From contig URPT01000006.1 of assembly GCA_900549845.1 (NCBI GenBank), positions 1-26,703 on the forward strand: 26,703 bases of DNA. Direction: 5' to 3'. This stretch comes from an uncultured Veillonella sp. GTDB lineage: Bacteria; Bacillota; Negativicutes; Veillonellales; Veillonellaceae. Shown here piece after piece: positions 23,755 to 26,703 of this stretch (its first letter is position 1; each line of letters opens with the position of its first letter). A model generated the notes under the pieces. It did no database searches. It was not told where the DNA came from and worked only from the letters and a program-made list of their open reading frames with translations. The position numbers and the translations under genes were made by a program.

Positions 23755-23988
23755 TTTGACGCGCACCATCCGGCGGTGCTGCGTATGCTTCGCATGGCAG
23801 CCGAGAACGCGCACAAGGCCGGAATCTGGATCGGCATTTGCGGCGAACTCGGCGCAGACGCGGAACTGATCGAAACCTTCCTGTCGATGGGTATCGACGA
23901 GCTTTCGGTTTCGCCGTCGGCGGTGTTGCCGCTGCGGTCGGCGATTCGCTCGATTGATACGACAATACTGGCTCCGCTGGAATTGTAA
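23737..23988 (+). pseudogene. ptsI: C-terminal fragment of PTS Enzyme I (phosphoenolpyruvate-protein phosphotransferase)
   Basis: The last 80 or so residues of PtsI: DRFFDAHHPAVLRMLRMAAE, then AGIWIGICGELGADAELIET, FLSMGIDELSVSPSAVLPLR and a short tail before TAA. The CGE motif carries the cysteine essential in Enzyme I, and DELSVSP closes the PEP-binding barrel. The N-terminal phosphohistidine domain and most of the barrel are absent, because the sequence on the left is a different gene. The DNA is GC-rich, like the recombinase after it. A terminator follows directly. Confidence 0.75.
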
Positions 23989-23995
23989 AAAGGAT

Positions 23996-24040
23996 AAAAG
24001 CAGTGATATGCTTCCAAATTGGAAAGGTATCACTGCTTTT
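23996..24040. terminator. Bidirectional terminator between ptsI fragment and recombinase
   Basis: A perfect 13-bp inverted repeat AAAAGCAGTGATA (23996-24008) with 24028-24040, with T-runs on both sides, lies between two convergent reading frames. It supports the ptsI end and the recombinase being from one genome. Confidence 0.8.
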
Positions 24041-25737
24041 TATTCCAAATGCCAGCGCACGAGATACGTCACCGTGTACTCACCCTGATAACCGGAACGT
24101 GCTCGCTGAAAGCGCATTTGCAGCTGTGCATTAGAGGTTTGCGTCTCAGATACGATCGGCTCTGCACCGGTGGTGAGGAAAATATCGAGCGAGATACAGG
24201 TTTTGCTCTCGTCCGAGTCCACGACGATATGGTCAACGAGCGCCTTGGACATCTCGCGCGAGAACCCGCAGCTCATCTGCCACCGTTCCTCGATGGTGCG
24301 GCGCAGGTTTTCCACCCGCCGGATACGTTCCTCCAGTGTCTTGTCTGCGTTCTGTAGTTCTGTTCGCTGCTGCTCGAGGGCGGCAAGCTGCTCGTTGCAG
24401 GCCTCGTTGCGCTGTTTGAATTCGTCGTTGGAGAGCGCACCCGCAAGCACCAGATCGAGCAGCTTGTCCTTGCGTTTGGTGACGGTTTCGATTTCCTGCT
24501 CGACTTGAGCAAGGGCAGGCGCGTTGTCCTGCCGGGCGGCAAAGGCGCGCAGATTGTCGATGTACTCCTGCACGGCGGCTGAGCGCTCGTCTGTCACCTG
24601 CTCGAACACGCGCTCCAAAATGCGGTCCAGCTCGTGACTGTAAACCGTCGGGGAATTGCAGCCGCCGGTTTTGCCCTTTTCGCGGTACAGCCTGCAGTTC
24701 CAGCACTCCATTTCGCCGCGGATTTTGCTTTTATACACATGCCTGTGGAAAGTTGTGCCATGCCTGGCACAGATCAGCTTGCCGCTGTAGGCGTAGCGAT
24801 TCTGAGATGCCTGCGCGTGCGCCTTCATGGTCTTGCCGCGTGAGGCGAGCAGACGGTTAGCCTGCTCCCACAACGCTTCGGGCACGATAGCAGGCACACG
24901 GTCGTCCTTATGCACGAGCCATTTGTCTGCACTCAGGCGGTAGCTGCGCTTGTCTCGGTAGTCGCGCGAGGCATACCGCCGACCGGCATAGCAGCCCTTG
25001 TATTTCGGGTTGCGTATCATGCCGTACAGCGTGGAGTAGGTAAGCGGCTTGCCCTGCCGTCCGCGTATACCGCGGCTGTCCAGGTTGTTGGCAATGGCGC
25101 GAAGACCGAGGTCCCCGGCGGCATAGCGCTCGAACACCTCGCGGACGACGGCGGCTTCCGGCTCGACAATCTCCAATCGCCCGTCAACCTTGTTGTACCC
25201 GAACAGATTGTTCTGTCCGAGCAGCACGCTGTTCTCCTGCGCCCGCTTAAAGCCGAAGCGCGTGCGCTCGGACAGCTTGCGCACCTCGTCCTGCGCGATG
25301 GAGGACATGATGGTGAGCCGCAGTTCGGCATCCTTGTCAAAGGTGTTGATGTTGTCGTTCTGAAAGTACACGCCCACGCCGCAGCGCAGCAGCTCACGCG
25401 TGTAGCGCAGGCTGTCGAGTGTATTTCTGGCGAAACGGCTGATTTCCTTGGTGACGATGAGGTCAAAGCGGCCGCGTTTCGCGTCCTTGATCATCTTGAG
25501 AAACTGCTCACGTCCCTCGACAGACGTGCCGCTGATGCCCTCATCCACATAGCCTCCGGCGAATGTCCAGTGCGGATTTGCGGCGATATAGTCCTCAAAA
25601 TAGCGTTTCTGGTTGCCGAGACTGTTGATCTGCTCGTCTTTGTCGGTCGAAACGCGGGCGTAGTACGACACAGCAAGCTCGGTATCGAAAATACTGCGGC
25701 CCTGTGCCTGCATTTCGTCCAGTCTGCGGACGTCCAT
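24040..25737 (-). CDS. Large serine recombinase (site-specific integrase/transposase)
   Basis: A 565-residue serine recombinase that cuts and rejoins DNA at attachment sites. The catalytic resolvase domain starts near residue 22; Ser30 in YYARVSTDKDEQ is the nucleophile, with KEISRFARNTLD and RLTIMSSIAQDE as further active-site regions. A recombinase domain follows (GYNKVDGRLEIVEPEAAVVR to IRNPKYKGCYAGRRYASRDY). Then comes a zinc ribbon (LICARHG, CWNC, GGCNS) and a coiled coil (about residues 400-480) needed for synapsis. GGAGG lies 7 bases before the ATG. Genes of this type sit at the edge of conjugative or mobilisable elements of Clostridia. The 46-residue ORF lies directly upstream. Confidence 0.93.
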   Translation of the reverse strand: MDVRRLDEMQAQGRSIFDTELAVSYYARVSTDKDEQINSLGNQKRYFEDYIAANPHWTFAGGYVDEGISGTSVEGREQFLKMIKDAKRGRFDLIVTKEISRFARNTLDSLRYTRELLRCGVGVYFQNDNINTFDKDAELRLTIMSSIAQDEVRKLSERTRFGFKRAQENSVLLGQNNLFGYNKVDGRLEIVEPEAAVVREVFERYAAGDLGLRAIANNLDSRGIRGRQGKPLTYSTLYGMIRNPKYKGCYAGRRYASRDYRDKRSYRLSADKWLVHKDDRVPAIVPEALWEQANRLLASRGKTMKAHAQASQNRYAYSGKLICARHGTTFHRHVYKSKIRGEMECWNCRLYREKGKTGGCNSPTVYSHELDRILERVFEQVTDERSAAVQEYIDNLRAFAARQDNAPALAQVEQEIETVTKRKDKLLDLVLAGALSNDEFKQRNEACNEQLAALEQQRTELQNADKTLEERIRRVENLRRTIEERWQMSCGFSREMSKALVDHIVVDSDESKTCISLDIFLTTGAEPIVSETQTSNAQLQMRFQRARSGYQGEYTVTYLVRWHLE

Positions 25738-25749
25738 TGGGCGGCCTCC

Positions 25750-25890
25750 TTACGGCGTGCTGTGCAGCCGGGTCAGCTTGTCCGTCTGCACATGGCGGAC
25801 AAAATCGTGCTCGTCGCGGGTGATGCAGCCGCTCCTCAGCATTTCGTCGTTGAGTGCGAGAATCTGGTCACACAGGAAATTGTTGGTCAT
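25750..25890 (-). CDS. Small 46-residue protein upstream of the recombinase, SHOCT-like
   Basis: ATG at 25890 has a strong AAGGAGGAA site and the frame ends with TAA whose bases run into the GGAGG site of the recombinase, so translation is coupled. The peptide MTNNFLCDQILALNDEMLRS continues with GCITRDEHDFVRHVQTDKLT and ends RLHSTP. The pattern of a short helix, then G-x-I-T-x-x-E, then another helix resembles SHOCT-type modules. Its tight linkage to the recombinase suggests a role in element excision or regulation, for example as a directionality factor, but this is inference. Confidence 0.65.
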   Translation of the reverse strand: MTNNFLCDQILALNDEMLRSGCITRDEHDFVRHVQTDKLTRLHSTP

Positions 25891-25958
25891 GGAAATTCCT
25901 CCTTCTGGTAGTTAGGATTGCCGTGATGCGGGCGGTTTAATCATTCATACATATAAAT

Positions 25959-25964
25959 ATTATA
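25959..25964 (-). promoter_or_regulatory. Possible -10 box of the small ORF and recombinase
   Basis: A perfect TATAAT on the minus strand lies in the only AT-rich spot between the helicase stop and the small ORF. The -35 region is poor, so this is a weak call. Confidence 0.3.
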
Positions 25965-25989
25965 TCAATGACAGGCGTGGTTGATACGC

Positions 25990-26703
25990 TTATCGAAAGT
26001 ACTTCGTGATACCCTTCCACACCTTGTTCGGCTCGCGCAGAACCTTTTTTAGCGCCTTCAGACGCTTTTTGCCGCGGGAAACGGTTTCGGGGTCGCGGCT
26101 GCTGTGGATAAGGTTTTTCACCACATACTCGTCCGACGGCGCGTAGAGCAGTACGGCGCGAGCTTTCTTTCCGTCGCGTCCGGCGCGGCCGATTTCCTGC
26201 GTGTACGCGTCAATGCCGATGGGCAGTCCGGCGTGCACGACCAGACGCACGTCAGGACGGTCAATGCCCAGACCGAAGGCGTTCGTAGCTACGATGATCG
26301 GGCGCTTTTTCGTCAGAAAGTAGTCCTGCACGTGGGCGCGTTTGCAGCGTTTCATTTTGCCGTAATAAGCCTTCACTGGATAGTCACGAGAACGCAGCCA
26401 TTTGGTGGTGCGCTTGGCATCCTTGACGCGTGGGCAGTAGATGATCGTGGCACCGTGCTTGCGGTACTTACGCAGTACATTGTCCAGCATGATGAGCCGC
26501 GCGTTCTGCAGTTTGCGGGTCTTTCCGGTCTTATCGCGGATGGTAATTTTCTTGACATAAATTTTGACATTCTTCCGACGAACCGGAAACAGCAGACGCT
26601 TAGGGTCGCGCATACACAGCCGCTCGGCGATGTAGTTGAGGTCAGACACCGTGGCGGTCGCGGTGAACGCCAGCACCTGCGGGTGCTTGGGCAGCGACTC
26701 GAT
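25990..26703 (-). CDS. RecQ-like ATP-dependent DNA helicase, C-terminal part
   Basis: The frame enters at the right edge, so the N-terminus with the ATP-binding Walker motif is missing. Motif III (LAFTATAT) is just inside the edge. Then come ATIIYCPRVKDAKRTTKWL (motif IV region), VATNAFGLGIDRPDVRLVVH (motif V) and YTQEIGRAGRDG (motif VI, with the arginine finger). The protein ends about 60 residues after motif VI and has no zinc-binding, winged-helix or HRDC domain, so it is a short RecQ-like protein. Genes of this sort occur on mobile elements. It lies about 100 bases upstream of the small ORF on the same strand. Confidence 0.9.
   Translation of the reverse strand: MESLPKHPQVLAFTATATVSDLNYIAERLCMRDPKRLLFPVRRKNVKIYVKKITIRDKTGKTRKLQNARLIMLDNVLRKYRKHGATIIYCPRVKDAKRTTKWLRSRDYPVKAYYGKMKRCKRAHVQDYFLTKKRPIIVATNAFGLGIDRPDVRLVVHAGLPIGIDAYTQEIGRAGRDGKKARAVLLYAPSDEYVVKNLIHSSRDPETVSRGKKRLKALKKVLREPNKVWKGITKYFR

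Noticed and set aside
23591..24033. Minus-strand open frames running through the PtsI and permease pieces (for example 23212-24033)
   Set aside because: They join unrelated gene pieces and antisense sequence; only the middle part matches a protein family (permease).
24170..25911. Long plus-strand open frames antisense to the recombinase (up to 333 codons)
   Set aside because: GC-rich DNA often leaves open frames opposite a gene. The recombinase frame has all domain motifs and a ribosome site; the antisense frames have neither.

Overview
Most of the window (about 300 to 23,538) is a block of low-GC DNA that looks like Veillonella or a close Negativicutes relative. It carries a complete lutABC lactate-oxidation operon, a periplasmic-type protein with three SLH domains, an RND-type adaptor lipoprotein (expected of a diderm), and amino-acid and sulfur genes. 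Both ends look foreign. Bases 1 to about 260 hold the start of a GC-rich LacI-family regulator with its own promoter and a cre-type operator. Bases about 23,540 to 26,703 hold pieces of Clostridia-like DNA: an ABC-2 permease fragment, the C-terminus of PTS Enzyme I, a large serine recombinase, a 46-residue ORF and a RecQ-like helicase. Two of the gene pieces stop or start abruptly at joins inside the window, so chimeric assembly is the simplest explanation. Real transfer cannot be excluded from sequence alone.

Layout of the Veillonella-like block. gltB (glutamate synthase large subunit, minus strand) is preceded by a 457-base non-coding stretch. That stretch appears to encode a short transcript built from two 44-nt tandem copies of an H-type pseudoknot, ending in a strong terminator. 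Next come an RluA-type pseudouridine synthase and an Eis-like acetyltransferase, one base apart, with nine copies of a pentanucleotide repeat just upstream. They are followed by a DUF2156 protein that appears to start at ATT and an orphan RND adaptor lipoprotein. The divergent aldo/keto reductase converges on azlCD (branched-chain amino-acid export), which lies behind an iron-type alcohol dehydrogenase. metQ (methionine-binding lipoprotein) is alone on the plus strand. A ferredoxin-nitroreductase fusion, an assimilatory-type sulfite/nitrite reductase and a TcyP-like cystine symporter form a sulfur and redox neighbourhood. The block ends with lutABC (minus) and, divergently, an SLH-domain protein with eleven-residue lysine-rich repeats.

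How the genes fit together. lutABC oxidises lactate to pyruvate, the main growth mode of Veillonella. GltB, AzlCD, MetQ and the cystine symporter handle nitrogen and sulfur amino acids. The SLH protein probably binds the peptidoglycan of the diderm envelope.

The most interesting item is the tandem pseudoknot RNA at 5101-5306: all four differences between its two copies fall in predicted loops, a promoter sits directly before the first copy, and an intrinsic terminator ends it. Other points worth checking are the GCATC repeat upstream of the acetyltransferase, the ATT start of the DUF2156 gene, a roughly 139-bp element with imperfect terminal inverted repeats, and the three apparent sequence joins.
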